From an uncultured Bacteroidales bacterium (lineage in GTDB: Bacteria > Bacteroidota > Bacteroidia > Bacteroidales > UBA932), in assembly GCA_947303465.1 (NCBI GenBank), contig CAMYYI010000006.1:18810-82809 (forward strand): a stretch of 64,000 nt of DNA, given 5' to 3'. Below are positions 1-9,367 of the stretch, piece by piece. The translations under genes were made by a program, and so were the position numbers. Below the pieces are notes generated by a model. It saw only the letters and a list, made by a program, of their open reading frames with translations, was not told where the DNA came from and ran no database searches. The number at the start of each line of letters is the position of its first letter. Positions within the stretch are counted from its first letter, which is position 1.

Positions 1-653
<653 letters not shown>

Positions 654-757
654 TCAATCTGTCAGGACCTCTTGCGGTCCGCATCTTCAATCATCAAATC
701 TTTTGCCACTCCCGTTTTGCTGACATTTTGTCATTTTCTCTTCGCCTAGTTTACCGG

Positions 758-895
758 GCGATTTTGAAAAAGCACAGCTGTTTTACATTTTGGGCTTGTT
801 GCAGTTGCCGGGGCCTATGGCCACCTGGCTCATGATACAAAAAAGCGTCGCTGCGCTCGCTTTTTCAAAATCGCCAGGTGGCCACAGGCCCCGGC
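758..895. repeat. Crossing inverted repeats in the dnaK / rluA-type intergenic region
   Basis: The 308-base gap between dnaK and the pseudouridine synthase has no credible gene. It holds two pairs of inverted arms in the order A, B, A', B'. Arm A is GCGATTTTGAAAAAGC at 758-773 with a perfect partner at 859-874. Arm B is at 807-828 with a partner at 874-895 matching at 21 of 22 positions. A smaller hairpin AAAAAGCG/CGCTTTTT sits at 840-865. Because the pairs cross, A/A' and B/B' stems exclude each other or form a pseudoknot. This may be two overlapping palindromic repeats. The ORFs that can be read through it are by-products of the palindromes. Confidence 0.7.
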
Positions 896-919
896 AGCGC
901 CAGCGAAGCGAATTTTTTC

Positions 920-927
920 TATATTTG
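920..927 (+). promoter_or_regulatory. -7 promoter box for the RluA-type gene
   Basis: TATATTTG matches the Bacteroidota -7 consensus TAnnTTTG. Only 7 nt separate it from the ATG at 935, so the mRNA would have almost no leader. It also rules out the upstream ATG at 878. Confidence 0.75.
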
Positions 928-934
928 CAGGACA

Positions 935-1630
935 ATGGTTTACAGACAACTGACAGACGACGAATTCGGCGACCTGCAGTCGCGGATTCTATATGAGGAC
1001 AATCACCTGCTGGTAGTAAACAAGCGGCCTGGCGAGATAACGCAAGGCGACAAAACCGGCGACGAGTGCCTGGCAGAAACATACAAAGCCTTCATTTCCC
1101 AACGCGACAACAAACCCGGCCAGGTATTCCTCGGCATCCCCCACCGCCTCGACCGCCCTGTCAGCGGCATCTGCGTCCTGGCCAAAACCAGCAAAGCCCT
1201 CGGACGTCTGGGCATAATCTTCAAAGAAGGCCATGCCCACAAAACCTACTGGGCACTGTGCTGCAACAAACCTGATCCCGCCGAAGGCCATCTGGAAGAC
1301 TGGCTCATAAAGAACGAACCCAAAAACAAATCCTACGTCACCACAGAACGCCCCGGCGCCAAACTCGCCAAACTTAACTACCGCTGGCTGAAGAGCACCG
1401 AACGCTATCAATTGGTTGAAGTGGAACTGCTGACAGGCCGTCACCACCAGATCCGCTGCCAGCTGGGCCACATAGGCTGCCCCATAAAAGGCGATCTCAA
1501 ATACGGCGCACCCCGATCCAACCCGGACGGCAGCATATGCCTCCATGCCCACGAAATCCGTCTCGAACATCCCGTCAGGCACGATGAATTGCACATTATA
1601 GCACCGCCGCCATCCAGCTGGCCGGTATAA
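935..1630 (+). CDS. RluA-family pseudouridine synthase
   Basis: This 231-residue protein is a RluA-type RNA pseudouridine synthase, which isomerises specific uridines in rRNA or tRNA. The catalytic HRLDR motif lies at residues 70-74 with the nucleophile D73, and GRHHQIRCQL near the C-terminus matches the conserved RTHQIR-like segment. There is no N-terminal S4 domain, so it is a short member. The ATG at 935 is chosen because the -7 box at 920-927 would lie inside the gene if the ATG at 878 were used. It is a single gene diverging from dnaK. The substrate position cannot be told from sequence alone. Confidence 0.9.
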   Translation: MVYRQLTDDEFGDLQSRILYEDNHLLVVNKRPGEITQGDKTGDECLAETYKAFISQRDNKPGQVFLGIPHRLDRPVSGICVLAKTSKALGRLGIIFKEGHAHKTYWALCCNKPDPAEGHLEDWLIKNEPKNKSYVTTERPGAKLAKLNYRWLKSTERYQLVEVELLTGRHHQIRCQLGHIGCPIKGDLKYGAPRSNPDGSICLHAHEIRLEHPVRHDELHIIAPPPSSWPV

Positions 1631-1930
1631 ATCTGTTTTATGAGTACCTTCGGGCTGATTGTTCCTGCCCCTGCAACGAATCAGGCCGGCAGGAACGGTG
1701 CTCTTGCCAGCCGCCGAGAACTACGAGACAACTTTCATTTATCAAGGGATTTCCTTATATTTGCCAAGTTTTAATAAGTACACTATACAATCGGTATGTC
1801 AGTCAAGTATTTTTCGCCTGAGTGCGAGTTCTGCGAGGAGCAGTTGGATTTGTTGCTATGTGCCAGTGAAGGGTCTGGCTCGTCGGAAGACGTCGGTTAT
1901 GATGACTGGGCACTTTAATAATGCATCGAG
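1631..1930. other. Intergenic region with one hairpin and a distant promoter
   Basis: No gene is seen in these 300 bases. Alternative hairpins occur near the start: GTTCCTGCC (1661-1669) pairs with GGCAGGAAC (1688-1696), and CTGATT (1655-1660) pairs with AATCAG (1679-1684). There is no T-tract, so termination is uncertain. A -7 box at 1756-1763 would give the next gene an unusually long leader of about 160 nt. Confidence 0.5.
1756..1763 (+). promoter_or_regulatory. Probable -7 promoter box for the surface lipoprotein gene
   Basis: TATATTTG fits the Bacteroidota -7 box. It lies 167 nt before the ATG at 1931, which implies a long 5' leader with no other recognisable feature. Confidence 0.55.
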
Positions 1931-4495
1931 ATGAAAGCGCGTTACATTTTGTTTTTTGCTGCGCTGGCGCTGGTGGCGTCATCGTGTGAGGGCATTGTTG
2001 AACAGCCTGCAGTCAAGGGAAACCAGATAACTGTCCGCGCATGGCAGGAAGGGGCACAGGATTCCAAGACCACTGTCATCGACGGAGGAACCAAGGTGTA
2101 TTGGGAGCCGAACGATGAAATCAAATTGTTCTATAAGAATGCAAGCGGCAAGTTCGTAGCCCAGAATACTGAGCCTGCCGATGTGGCAGAGTTCTCCGGC
2201 TATCTGGATGTCGTTATTGGCTCTGACGGCAACGTTGAAGGCGCTGAGGACATTTGGGCCCTGTATCCTTACAGTGAAGACGCGACCTACGACGGGGAAT
2301 ACGTAACCGCAACTATCCCTACAGTACAAACTGGAAGAGCCGGTTCTTTCGACAGGAACATGCATATTGCCCTTGCCTATTCGAGCGGATTGGATTTTCA
2401 GTTCTTGAATGTTAGCGGAGGTTTGCGCTTCACTTTGACCCAGGAGGGTATAAAGTCTGTAACCTTCAGAGGGAACAGCATGAAAAACTGGCCTCTTTCC
2501 GGAACGGTTAAACTGGGCACGGAGGAAGGACTGCCTGAGATTCAGGGGTTGGGAGAGAATTATGCTTATTACGTAACTTTGAACGCTCCCGAAGGCGAGT
2601 CTTTCAAGACGGGAGAATGGTACTACATTGAAGCTTTTCCGGTTCCCCTGGACAATGGTTTCAAAATGTTGTTCCAAAAAGACGGAGAGTTTGCCGAGCT
2701 TTATTCATCAAACCCGGTTACAATCCAGCGCGGCAGATATGGCTCAATTGCAAATATTGACCAGGGACTTGTTTTCAAACCTGCCGGGGGAGAAGTTGCG
2801 GAAGCCGTGGATCTTGGTTTGAGCGTCAAATGGGCGGGCTGGAACATAGGCGCCTCCAGTCCAGAGGATATTGGAGAGTTCATTGCCTGGGGTGAGACGC
2901 AGACGAGGCTCAGTTTCAATCTCTACAATTATTCGTACTTCGTTATCGATGGCGACAAGCTTACTATTCCAAAGTACAATTACTCACCCAAATACGGTCA
3001 GTGTGACTATAAAACTGTTCTTGATCCCGAAGATGATGCTGCGACCGTACGCTGGGGAGGCAACTGGCGTATGCCTACCATGGATGAGGTTAAGGAGCTC
3101 ATTAGCAAATGCACATGGACCTGGACTACCGTCAACGGCATGAACGGCTATTCCGTTACCAGTAACGTGGAAGGTTATACAGACAAGTCGATTTTCCTTC
3201 CTGCTGCCGGCGGATATGAAGATGATGAACAGTATATGTCGCCAGGTAGCCAGGGTGTCTATTGGACGGCTGAAATGTACACGGGAGATTCGATGCCGAT
3301 ACATGCGTACTACATGTATCTTAATTCCACGGTACAATCTTATGGATACTATTACCGCAGCATGGGACTTCCCATGCGCCCGGTTGAAGGTGCCCGTGTA
3401 CCCGTAGCTTCCATTGAACTTGACCAGCAGGCCTTGGAACTGGCTGAAAATGAATCCGGGACTTTGACGGCAAGCGTCCTTCCCGAGAATGCCACAGCCA
3501 AAACCGTTTTATGGATTTCAGGAAACCCCGATGTAGCAGTAGTCTCATCAAAGGGCGTCGTCACCGGAAAGGCTGTCGGAAATGCAATCATCTATGCGTA
3601 TTCTTCAAACGGTCTTGTAGCTTCCTGTACTGTTACTGTCACTCCTTTCGTAATGAAGGCAGTAGATTTGGGGCTGTCCGTAAAATGGGCGAATTGCAAC
3701 ATAGGTGCAAGCGGTCCGGAGCAGAACGGCTCTTACTTCGCATGGGGTGAAACCCAGCCAAAGGAGGTATATGACTGGAGTACCTATAAATGGTGCAACG
3801 GCACATACAATACGATTACAAAATATAACGATGACCCTGAACACGGTACTGTTGACTACAAATACGTCCTTGAACTCGAGGACGATGCGGCGCACGTGAA
3901 CATGGGCGGCAACTGGCGTATGCCCGTTGCAGAGGAAATCGTAGAACTATACAAGAATACAACAAGGCAGTGGACGGAAATTAACGGGGTGCCGGGCTAC
4001 AAGTTTACCAGCAAGATGGAGGGTTATACCGACAACTGGATTTTCCTGGCTCTCCCTACCGGATACAAGTGGGGCCAGTATTTCGATGAAGCCTATGACT
4101 GGGGAGTATATTTCGGCGCGTCGCTGATTGATCCGGAACAGGCCAACATATTCTATTTCCAGCAGGGCCATTCTTACACTTATGCATATGGATCACGTGC
4201 TCAGGGCTTGCCTGTACGTGCTGTAGAAGGGGAGTTCGTGCCTGTGACTTCCATCAGTCTTGACAAGACGGAAGTTACGATAAAGGTCGGTGAAGTTTAT
4301 GCCCCGCAAGTGACGATGCTGCCTCAAAATGCCACGTCATATATACCCAGCGGAAAGGTTGATGACACTTCAATTGCCAGCATTAATAATGACGATAACG
4401 TAGTCGGCGTGGCTCCCGGCGTGACAACTTACCGTGCATACGCACATAACGGTTTGATAGCCACTTGTACGGTTACTGTTACGGCTGCTGAATAA
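1931..4495 (+). CDS. Modular surface lipoprotein: fimbrillin-like, two Fib_succ_major and two BIG2-type domains
   Basis: This is an 854-residue exported protein. The N-terminus has a hydrophobic signal with a lipobox-like ASSC ending at C19. Residues about 30-270 resemble the beta-rich fimbrillin-like region of Bacteroidales surface proteins. Two copies of the Fib_succ_major/DUF1566 paralogous domain follow (about 291-487 and 576-766), each with AVDLGLSVKWA, FxAWGE and GGNWRMP motifs. Each is followed by a bacterial Ig-like group 2 domain (about 488-572 and 767-854) beginning with V-P-V-x-S-I and ending in SCTVTVT or TCTVTVT. The repeated two-domain unit suggests internal duplication. A surface adhesion or glycan-related role is inferred; the function of this family is not established. 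Confidence 0.85.
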   Translation: MKARYILFFAALALVASSCEGIVEQPAVKGNQITVRAWQEGAQDSKTTVIDGGTKVYWEPNDEIKLFYKNASGKFVAQNTEPADVAEFSGYLDVVIGSDGNVEGAEDIWALYPYSEDATYDGEYVTATIPTVQTGRAGSFDRNMHIALAYSSGLDFQFLNVSGGLRFTLTQEGIKSVTFRGNSMKNWPLSGTVKLGTEEGLPEIQGLGENYAYYVTLNAPEGESFKTGEWYYIEAFPVPLDNGFKMLFQKDGEFAELYSSNPVTIQRGRYGSIANIDQGLVFKPAGGEVAEAVDLGLSVKWAGWNIGASSPEDIGEFIAWGETQTRLSFNLYNYSYFVIDGDKLTIPKYNYSPKYGQCDYKTVLDPEDDAATVRWGGNWRMPTMDEVKELISKCTWTWTTVNGMNGYSVTSNVEGYTDKSIFLPAAGGYEDDEQYMSPGSQGVYWTAEMYTGDSMPIHAYYMYLNSTVQSYGYYYRSMGLPMRPVEGARVPVASIELDQQALELAENESGTLTASVLPENATAKTVLWISGNPDVAVVSSKGVVTGKAVGNAIIYAYSSNGLVASCTVTVTPFVMKAVDLGLSVKWANCNIGASGPEQNGSYFAWGETQPKEVYDWSTYKWCNGTYNTITKYNDDPEHGTVDYKYVLELEDDAAHVNMGGNWRMPVAEEIVELYKNTTRQWTEINGVPGYKFTSKMEGYTDNWIFLALPTGYKWGQYFDEAYDWGVYFGASLIDPEQANIFYFQQGHSYTYAYGSRAQGLPVRAVEGEFVPVTSISLDKTEVTIKVGEVYAPQVTMLPQNATSYIPSGKVDDTSIASINNDDNVVGVAPGVTTYRAYAHNGLIATCTVTVTAAE

Positions 4496-4511
4496 ATAAG
4501 AATTCAGTTTG

Positions 4512-5069
4512 TTACATCATCCACCCGCTCATGTCGAGTCCGGCTGAAAGGCCCTCGCGGATGCGGGTGGATGAAATGTTTACCTCCGGGGCGTTCAGGA
4601 GTTCTATCCTGCTGCCTGGTACCTGTTTCAGGATACCGTCTTTGATTTGCCTGTAATCGTAGCCCTCGCGGGGATAGACGGCTATGCCGTATTCGGTGAG
4701 CAAGCGCTCAGGCTCTCGCCATTGCAGCAGGCGCTCAAGGTTGTCGGCGCCCATTACAAGGGTGAATTCATTGCCGGGTTCACGCTGCTTCAGGGCGTCC
4801 AGGGTGCGAATGGTGTAATGAGGTGGCTCCATGCCCAGCTCTATGTCGTCCACCCAAACGTGCAGTTCAGGATGCCGGCGCACCGCTTCTATGGCCGCTC
4901 GGTAACGGCTCTCGGCGGAAAGGGCTTTGGAAGGGTCTTTGAAAGGGTTCTGGGGCGATATTACCAGATACACCCAGTCGAATCCGCTTTGGCGCGTGAG
5001 ATATTCCATAATGGCCTGATGCCCTATATGGAGCGGGTCAAAGGAACCTGAATATACAGCTATACGCAT
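4512..5069 (-). CDS. nadD: Nicotinate-nucleotide adenylyltransferase
   Basis: The 185-residue product transfers AMP from ATP to nicotinate mononucleotide, giving deamido-NAD in NAD synthesis. The nucleotidyltransferase motif GSFDPLHIGHQ is at residues 8-18 and the ISSTRIR signature is near the C-terminus. Length is normal for NadD. It overlaps the end of gmk by 10 bp, so the two are probably translated from one mRNA; this pairing is common in Bacteroidota. The only plausible alternative is another member of the same nucleotidyltransferase superfamily, which the NadD-like motifs make unlikely. Confidence 0.92.
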   Translation of the reverse strand: MRIAVYSGSFDPLHIGHQAIMEYLTRQSGFDWVYLVISPQNPFKDPSKALSAESRYRAAIEAVRRHPELHVWVDDIELGMEPPHYTIRTLDALKQREPGNEFTLVMGADNLERLLQWREPERLLTEYGIAVYPREGYDYRQIKDGILKQVPGSRIELLNAPEVNISSTRIREGLSAGLDMSGWMM

Positions 5070-5629
5070 AAGAAATTATCAACCAGGGCTTCCGCATCGG
5101 CGAAAGTGTCCTCGAGCCTGTCGTTTACCAGGTCCACGTCGAACTTGCCGGCGGCGAAATCCAGTTCGGACTGGGCTTTGTCGAGACGCTCCCGTATTGC
5201 CTCTTCGCTGTCCGTCCCACGACCCCGCAGTCTCTGCTCCAGTACTTCCATGGACGGAGGTACGATGAGCACGGACATGGCCGAGTCGCCGAAGTATTTC
5301 TTGAGGTTTACTCCACCCTTTACGTCCACATCGAACACTATCACGTGCCCCTTGGCCCAGATTCGCTCGACTTCTGACTTAAGTGTGCCGTAGAAGCGGT
5401 CATGATAGACTTCCTCGTACTCTACGAATGCACCCTCTGCTATCAGTTCACGGAAGCGTGCTGCATCTATGAAATAGTATTCCACGCCATCCTTTTCGTT
5501 GCCTCTCGGGGCTCGTGAAGTTGCGCTCACAGAGAATTCAAACTCCGGATGAAGTCCGAGAAGGTGGCCGACGACCGTGCTTTTGCCGGCGCCGGAAGGG
5601 GCGGAGAAAATAATAACTTTACCTTTCAT
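5060..5629 (-). CDS. gmk: Guanylate kinase
   Basis: The 189-residue protein phosphorylates GMP to GDP with ATP. The P-loop SAPSGAGKST is at residues 9-18, followed by the GMP-binding stretch SVSATSRAPRGNEKDGVEYYF and the lid region with RLRGRGTDSEEAI. It is the first gene of a two-gene minus-strand operon with nadD. A TATATTAG sequence about 27 nt upstream on the minus strand is a possible but imperfect -7 box. Length and motifs are typical. Confidence 0.96.
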   Translation of the reverse strand: MKGKVIIFSAPSGAGKSTVVGHLLGLHPEFEFSVSATSRAPRGNEKDGVEYYFIDAARFRELIAEGAFVEYEEVYHDRFYGTLKSEVERIWAKGHVIVFDVDVKGGVNLKKYFGDSAMSVLIVPPSMEVLEQRLRGRGTDSEEAIRERLDKAQSELDFAAGKFDVDLVNDRLEDTFADAEALVDNFLCV

Positions 5630-5694
5630 GTATTCAGCCGAAAAATCAATGCTACTAATATAGGAATTCTTTTCCTTTTATCGAAAACAATTGC

Positions 5695-5702
5695 TATATT
5701 TG
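5695..5702 (+). promoter_or_regulatory. -7 promoter box for fba
   Basis: TATATTTG lies 39 nt before the ATG of the aldolase gene and matches the Bacteroidota -7 consensus. Confidence 0.75.
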
Positions 5703-5741
5703 CGTGATTTACAAGAACGATAGTTTTACTGTTACATCATT

Positions 5742-6746
5742 ATGAAAGTATCCTTTAAAGATCTTGGCCTGGTGAACACCCGCGAGATGTTCGCAAAGGC
5801 CGTCAAGGGCGGTTATGCCATTCCTGCGTTCAACTTCAACAACATGGAGCAGCTCCAGGCCATCATCCAGGCCTGCGCCGAGACCAAGTCTCCGGTTATC
5901 CTTCAGGTGAGCAAGGGTGCGCGTAACTATGCCAATCAGACCCTCCTCCGTTATATGGCCCAGGGTGCTGTAGAATATGCAAAGGAACTGGGTTGGAAGC
6001 GCCCCCAGATTGTCCTTCATCTCGACCACGGCGACAGCTACGAGCTTTGCAAGAGCTGCGTGGACTTCGGTTTCTCCTCCGTCATGATAGACGCATCCTC
6101 CCTCCCTTACGACGAGAATGTGGCCCTGACCCGCAAGGTCGTGAACTATGCCCACAAGTATGACGTGACCGTAGAGGCGGAACTCGGCGTGCTCGCAGGT
6201 GTTGAGGACGAGGTCTCTGCAGAGGTGTCCCATTACACCAAGCCCGAGGAGGTTATCGACTTCGTCAAGAAGACCAAGTGCGACTCCCTCGCCATCTCCA
6301 TCGGCACCAGCCACGGCGCATACAAGTTCACTCCCGAACAGTGCACCCGTGACCCCAAGACCGGTCGTCTGGTACCTCCGCCACTGGCATTCGACGTGCT
6401 GAAGGCCATAGAGAAGAAGCTCCCCGGATTCCCCATCGTGCTTCATGGCTCTTCTTCCGTCCCTCAGGAGTATGTGGACATCATCAACGCCAACGGCGGC
6501 AAGCTGCCCGATGCAGTGGGTATCCCTGAGGAGCAGCTCCGCAAGGCTGCAAAGAGCGCTGTCTGCAAGATCAACATCGACTCCGACAGCCGTCTGGCAA
6601 TGACTGCTGCCATACGCCAGCACTTCGCTGAGTATCCCGGACACTTCGATCCCCGCCAGTATCTCAAGCCGGCCCGCGAGGAGATGAAGAAGATGTACGA
6701 GCACAAGATTCTCAACGTCCTCGGCTCCAACGGAAAAGCCAGGTAG
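5742..6746 (+). CDS. fba: Class II fructose-1,6-bisphosphate aldolase
   Basis: The 334-residue enzyme cleaves fructose 1,6-bisphosphate to glyceraldehyde 3-phosphate and dihydroxyacetone phosphate in glycolysis and runs in reverse in gluconeogenesis. Class II signatures are present: VLHLDHGD at about residues 90-97 with a zinc histidine, AELGVLAGVEDE, SIGTSHGAYKF at about 185-195, and VLHGSSS at about 232. The long insertion before VLHGSSS is typical of the larger bacterial subgroup. It is monocistronic, with its own promoter and a strong hairpin terminator just downstream. Confidence 0.96.
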   Translation: MKVSFKDLGLVNTREMFAKAVKGGYAIPAFNFNNMEQLQAIIQACAETKSPVILQVSKGARNYANQTLLRYMAQGAVEYAKELGWKRPQIVLHLDHGDSYELCKSCVDFGFSSVMIDASSLPYDENVALTRKVVNYAHKYDVTVEAELGVLAGVEDEVSAEVSHYTKPEEVIDFVKKTKCDSLAISIGTSHGAYKFTPEQCTRDPKTGRLVPPPLAFDVLKAIEKKLPGFPIVLHGSSSVPQEYVDIINANGGKLPDAVGIPEEQLRKAAKSAVCKINIDSDSRLAMTAAIRQHFAEYPGHFDPRQYLKPAREEMKKMYEHKILNVLGSNGKAR

Positions 6747-6770
6747 TTGACTGAAAATGAATTTTTTTAG

Positions 6771-6799
6771 GGCCCGAAGCAGTTCGGGCTCTTTTTTTT
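6771..6799 (+). terminator. Intrinsic terminator after fba
   Basis: GCCCGAA (6772-6778) and TTCGGGC (6783-6789) form a stem with a 4-nt loop, followed by an 8-T run at 6792-6799. Confidence 0.9.
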
Positions 6800-6811
6800 A
6801 CAAAAAATACT

Positions 6812-6819
6812 TACCTTTG
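6812..6819 (+). promoter_or_regulatory. -7 promoter box for corA
   Basis: TACCTTTG matches TAnnTTTG; it lies 62 nt upstream of the corA start and directly after the fba terminator. Confidence 0.7.
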
Positions 6820-6881
6820 CACGTTTCCACGAAAGTTCAACCCCTTCCGACAAGTGCGCCGGGAACAAACAGGAAGGCAAG

Positions 6882-7835
6882 ATGATCAGGATTTTCTACC
6901 GTTCCGGGACCGAGATACTTCTCGCCCTGACAGAAAAGCAGATTGCTGCCATCGGCAAGGACAACGTACTCTGGATAGACCTCATCTCCCCGAGCGGTGA
7001 GGAGAAACGGGCCGTGGAGGCATTCCTGGGAACGGAAATCCAGAGCCGCGCACAGGCGGAGGAGATTGAAAGTTCGTCCCGTTTCTGGGAAGACGACAAA
7101 GCCATTTATGCAAACACCAACTTCTTGTCTCCGGCAGATGACGAGATGTTGATGGATCCCGTGTCCTTCATTCTTAACGATCGTTGCATCACCACCTTGC
7201 GTGAGATACCCCTGCGCTCCCTGGATACCTTGCAGCGTAAGATCCAGGCCCTCCCGGACCAGTTCCCGGACGGCTTTACGGTGTTTGTGGAGATAATGGA
7301 CAAGCGTGTCGATCTGGATGCCGATATCGTGGAGCTTATCTCAAAGGATGTATCCCAGTTCAGCAAGCGTATCAACCAGCAGGAAGATATCAACGAGGAA
7401 TTCCTCCTGGATATCAACCAGTTGCAGGAGAACGCAATGTTCGTTCGGGAGAATATCGTAGATAAGCAGAGACTGCTCTCAAATATTATCAAGAGCAAGC
7501 GCTGTCCCAAGAATTCAGACATAAAGGAAGACCTTGGCGTCATCTTGCAGGATATTGCATCCCTTATCAACCATACCAACTTTACTTTTGAAAGACTGGA
7601 GTACCTGCAGGAGACCGTCGTGGGCCTTATCAATCTGGAGCAGAACAACATAATGAAGATTTTCACCCTCATTTCCCTGCTCCTCATGCCTGCCACTCTG
7701 GTTGCCAGCTTCTATGGCATGAACGTTACCCTGCCCTTTGCCGACAAGTGGTGGGCCTGGCCGGCCATTTCCGGGCTCATGGTTTGCCTGGTCATAGGTA
7801 TATGGCTGGTATTCAAGCATAAGAAAATGTTATGA
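6882..7835 (+). CDS. corA: CorA-type magnesium/cobalt transporter
   Basis: This 317-residue protein has a large acidic cytoplasmic N-terminal domain, a long helical region, and two C-terminal membrane helices. The hallmark YGMN motif follows the first helix at about residues 277-280 (YGMNVTLPF), and the second helix ends in the short basic tail FKHKKML. It should form a pentameric Mg2+ channel in the inner membrane. Its stop overlaps the start of the epimerase gene by 4 bp, so both probably share the promoter at 6812. Confidence 0.94.
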   Translation: MIRIFYRSGTEILLALTEKQIAAIGKDNVLWIDLISPSGEEKRAVEAFLGTEIQSRAQAEEIESSSRFWEDDKAIYANTNFLSPADDEMLMDPVSFILNDRCITTLREIPLRSLDTLQRKIQALPDQFPDGFTVFVEIMDKRVDLDADIVELISKDVSQFSKRINQQEDINEEFLLDINQLQENAMFVRENIVDKQRLLSNIIKSKRCPKNSDIKEDLGVILQDIASLINHTNFTFERLEYLQETVVGLINLEQNNIMKIFTLISLLLMPATLVASFYGMNVTLPFADKWWAWPAISGLMVCLVIGIWLVFKHKKML

Positions 7836-8959
7836 AAAGACTTGTTCCCATTCTGGTGCTCGTGGTGCTCGCCGCTTGCGCCAAGCCTCTTCAGCTCCTG
7901 CCGGCTTCTGCATTCGATACGGAGATTGACGGCAAACCGGTTTCACTTTATACGATTGAAGGCGGTGGCCTGACCGCCCAGATAACCAATTACGGTGCAC
8001 GTGTGGTGTCTCTATGGGTGCCGGACAGGGACGGATACATGAGGGACGTAGTCATAGGATACGGCAATATCGATGCGTATCTGAACAATCCAGGCGAGCG
8101 TTTTCTGGGTTCCAGTCCCGGTCCGGTAGCCAACCGTATCGGGGGCGCCTCTTTTGAACTCGACGGCGTTACCTATCAACTTGACAAGAACGACGGGGAG
8201 AACACCCTTCACGGTGGCTTTGTCGGCATAGACAATCTGGTATGGGATGTGGTGGAACAGAGCAAAAACAGCATACTCATGGCTGTCTGCCATCCGGACG
8301 GCCTGGGCGGATTCCCCGGCAACAAGAATATCAGCGCCCGATTTACACTTACGCCGGACCATGCTTTGAAGGTGGAGTTTGAGGCTACGACCGATGCTCC
8401 TACGCCTGTTAACCTCGCCCATCATTCTTTCTTCAACCTGAAGGGCAGCGGCGACGGAGACATCCTGGACCACATCCTGACTATCAACGGACATGCTATT
8501 ACTCCTGTCAACGAGCAGCTGATACCGGGCGACGAAGTTGTGGCTGTGGACGGAACTGCCTTCGACTTCCGCAAGCCGCATGCAATAGGGGAGAGAATCG
8601 AAGCCGATGACGTGCAGTTGCATGCCGGCCATGGATATGACCACAACTGGGTGCTGGATACGGATGGCACCAGGGCTTTCAGCGTTAACGCTACCGTTCT
8701 GGACCCTGTTTCCGGTACTTTCATGGAGGTTCTGTCAGACCAGCCCGGCCTGCAGTTCTACAGCGGCAATTTCTTCGGTGACGGCAAGACTGTCGACAAG
8801 TACGGAAACGCCATAGTCTTCCGCGGTGCTTTGGCCCTTGAAACGCAGAAATTCCCCGACAGCGTGCACCATCCCCAGTTCCCGGACACCATCCTCCGCC
8901 CCGGAGAGACCTACCGCCACACCTGCGAATATCGTTTTAGCACGGTAGCCCGGAAATAA
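7832..8959 (+). CDS. Aldose 1-epimerase, predicted lipoprotein
   Basis: The 375-residue protein is a galactose mutarotase family enzyme that interconverts alpha and beta anomers of aldoses. The N-terminus MKRLVPILVLVVLAACAKP has a lipobox (LAAC), so the enzyme is predicted to be membrane-anchored in the periplasm or on the surface rather than cytoplasmic. The catalytic histidine is in AHHSFFNLKG at about residues 195-204 and the glutamate in ALETQKFPD at about 336. The N-terminal NRIGGASFELDGVTYQL is also typical. Translational coupling to corA is suggested by the ATGA overlap. An exported mutarotase fits scavenging of sugars released outside the cell. Confidence 0.92.
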   Translation: MKRLVPILVLVVLAACAKPLQLLPASAFDTEIDGKPVSLYTIEGGGLTAQITNYGARVVSLWVPDRDGYMRDVVIGYGNIDAYLNNPGERFLGSSPGPVANRIGGASFELDGVTYQLDKNDGENTLHGGFVGIDNLVWDVVEQSKNSILMAVCHPDGLGGFPGNKNISARFTLTPDHALKVEFEATTDAPTPVNLAHHSFFNLKGSGDGDILDHILTINGHAITPVNEQLIPGDEVVAVDGTAFDFRKPHAIGERIEADDVQLHAGHGYDHNWVLDTDGTRAFSVNATVLDPVSGTFMEVLSDQPGLQFYSGNFFGDGKTVDKYGNAIVFRGALALETQKFPDSVHHPQFPDTILRPGETYRHTCEYRFSTVARK

Positions 8960-9367
8960 CTATCCCGATTTTTGCGCATTCGGGCAGAGGCCATCCGGCT
9001 ACGTCCATTCTCGCATCCTGCGTCATCCGCTGTGCGGATAACTTGTCTGCTGCGGCTGAGTAACGCCGGACGGCTCTCTGCCGCTCCTGCGCTGCGAAGC
9101 GGGACAGTGGGACTGTTGCGGCAACCCGTGGCCGCCCGTGGCCACGTGAACGGGAGGGGCCCACAAGCGTAGCGCAGTGGGAGGGATGAGCGAAGCGAAG
9201 GTTCTGCCGCGGAAGTCCCGCTGCAAGCGGAGCAGCAGCGCTGGTTTCCGAATAGCGTTTGGGATTAGGCATGGCCTGTTTTGATCCGGAAACAGCATTT
9301 TTCTGCCATTTTGGATTGAAATGGACAGTTTCTGATCCCGATAAGGAGGCTCACAATCCCGCAACTG
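8960..9367. repeat. Structured GC-rich intergenic region with inverted repeats
   Basis: No gene is supported in these 408 bases. The region is dense in hairpins: imperfect arms at 8983-8999 and 9065-9082 enclose a perfect small hairpin ATCCGC-tgt-GCGGAT at 9025-9039. Further right there are CCGTGGCC repeats around 9128-9147 and two GCGTAGC/GCGAAGC cores near 9171 and 9189 that resemble the core of repeats found elsewhere in the window. A T-rich end at 9270-9360 contains CCATTT..AAATGG. The minus-strand reading frames here are arginine- and proline-rich and lack recognisable domains, so they are not called. Confidence 0.6.

Noticed and set aside
783..1082. Minus-strand reading frame of 99 codons across the dnaK/RluA-type gap
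   Set aside because: It runs through the inverted repeats, overlaps the promoter and the real gene, and has no recognisable domain.
8937..9364. Several minus- and plus-strand frames of 60-113 codons in the 8960-9367 gap
   Set aside because: They are Arg/Pro/Ser-rich by-products of GC-rich palindromes, mutually overlapping and without known motifs or promoters.
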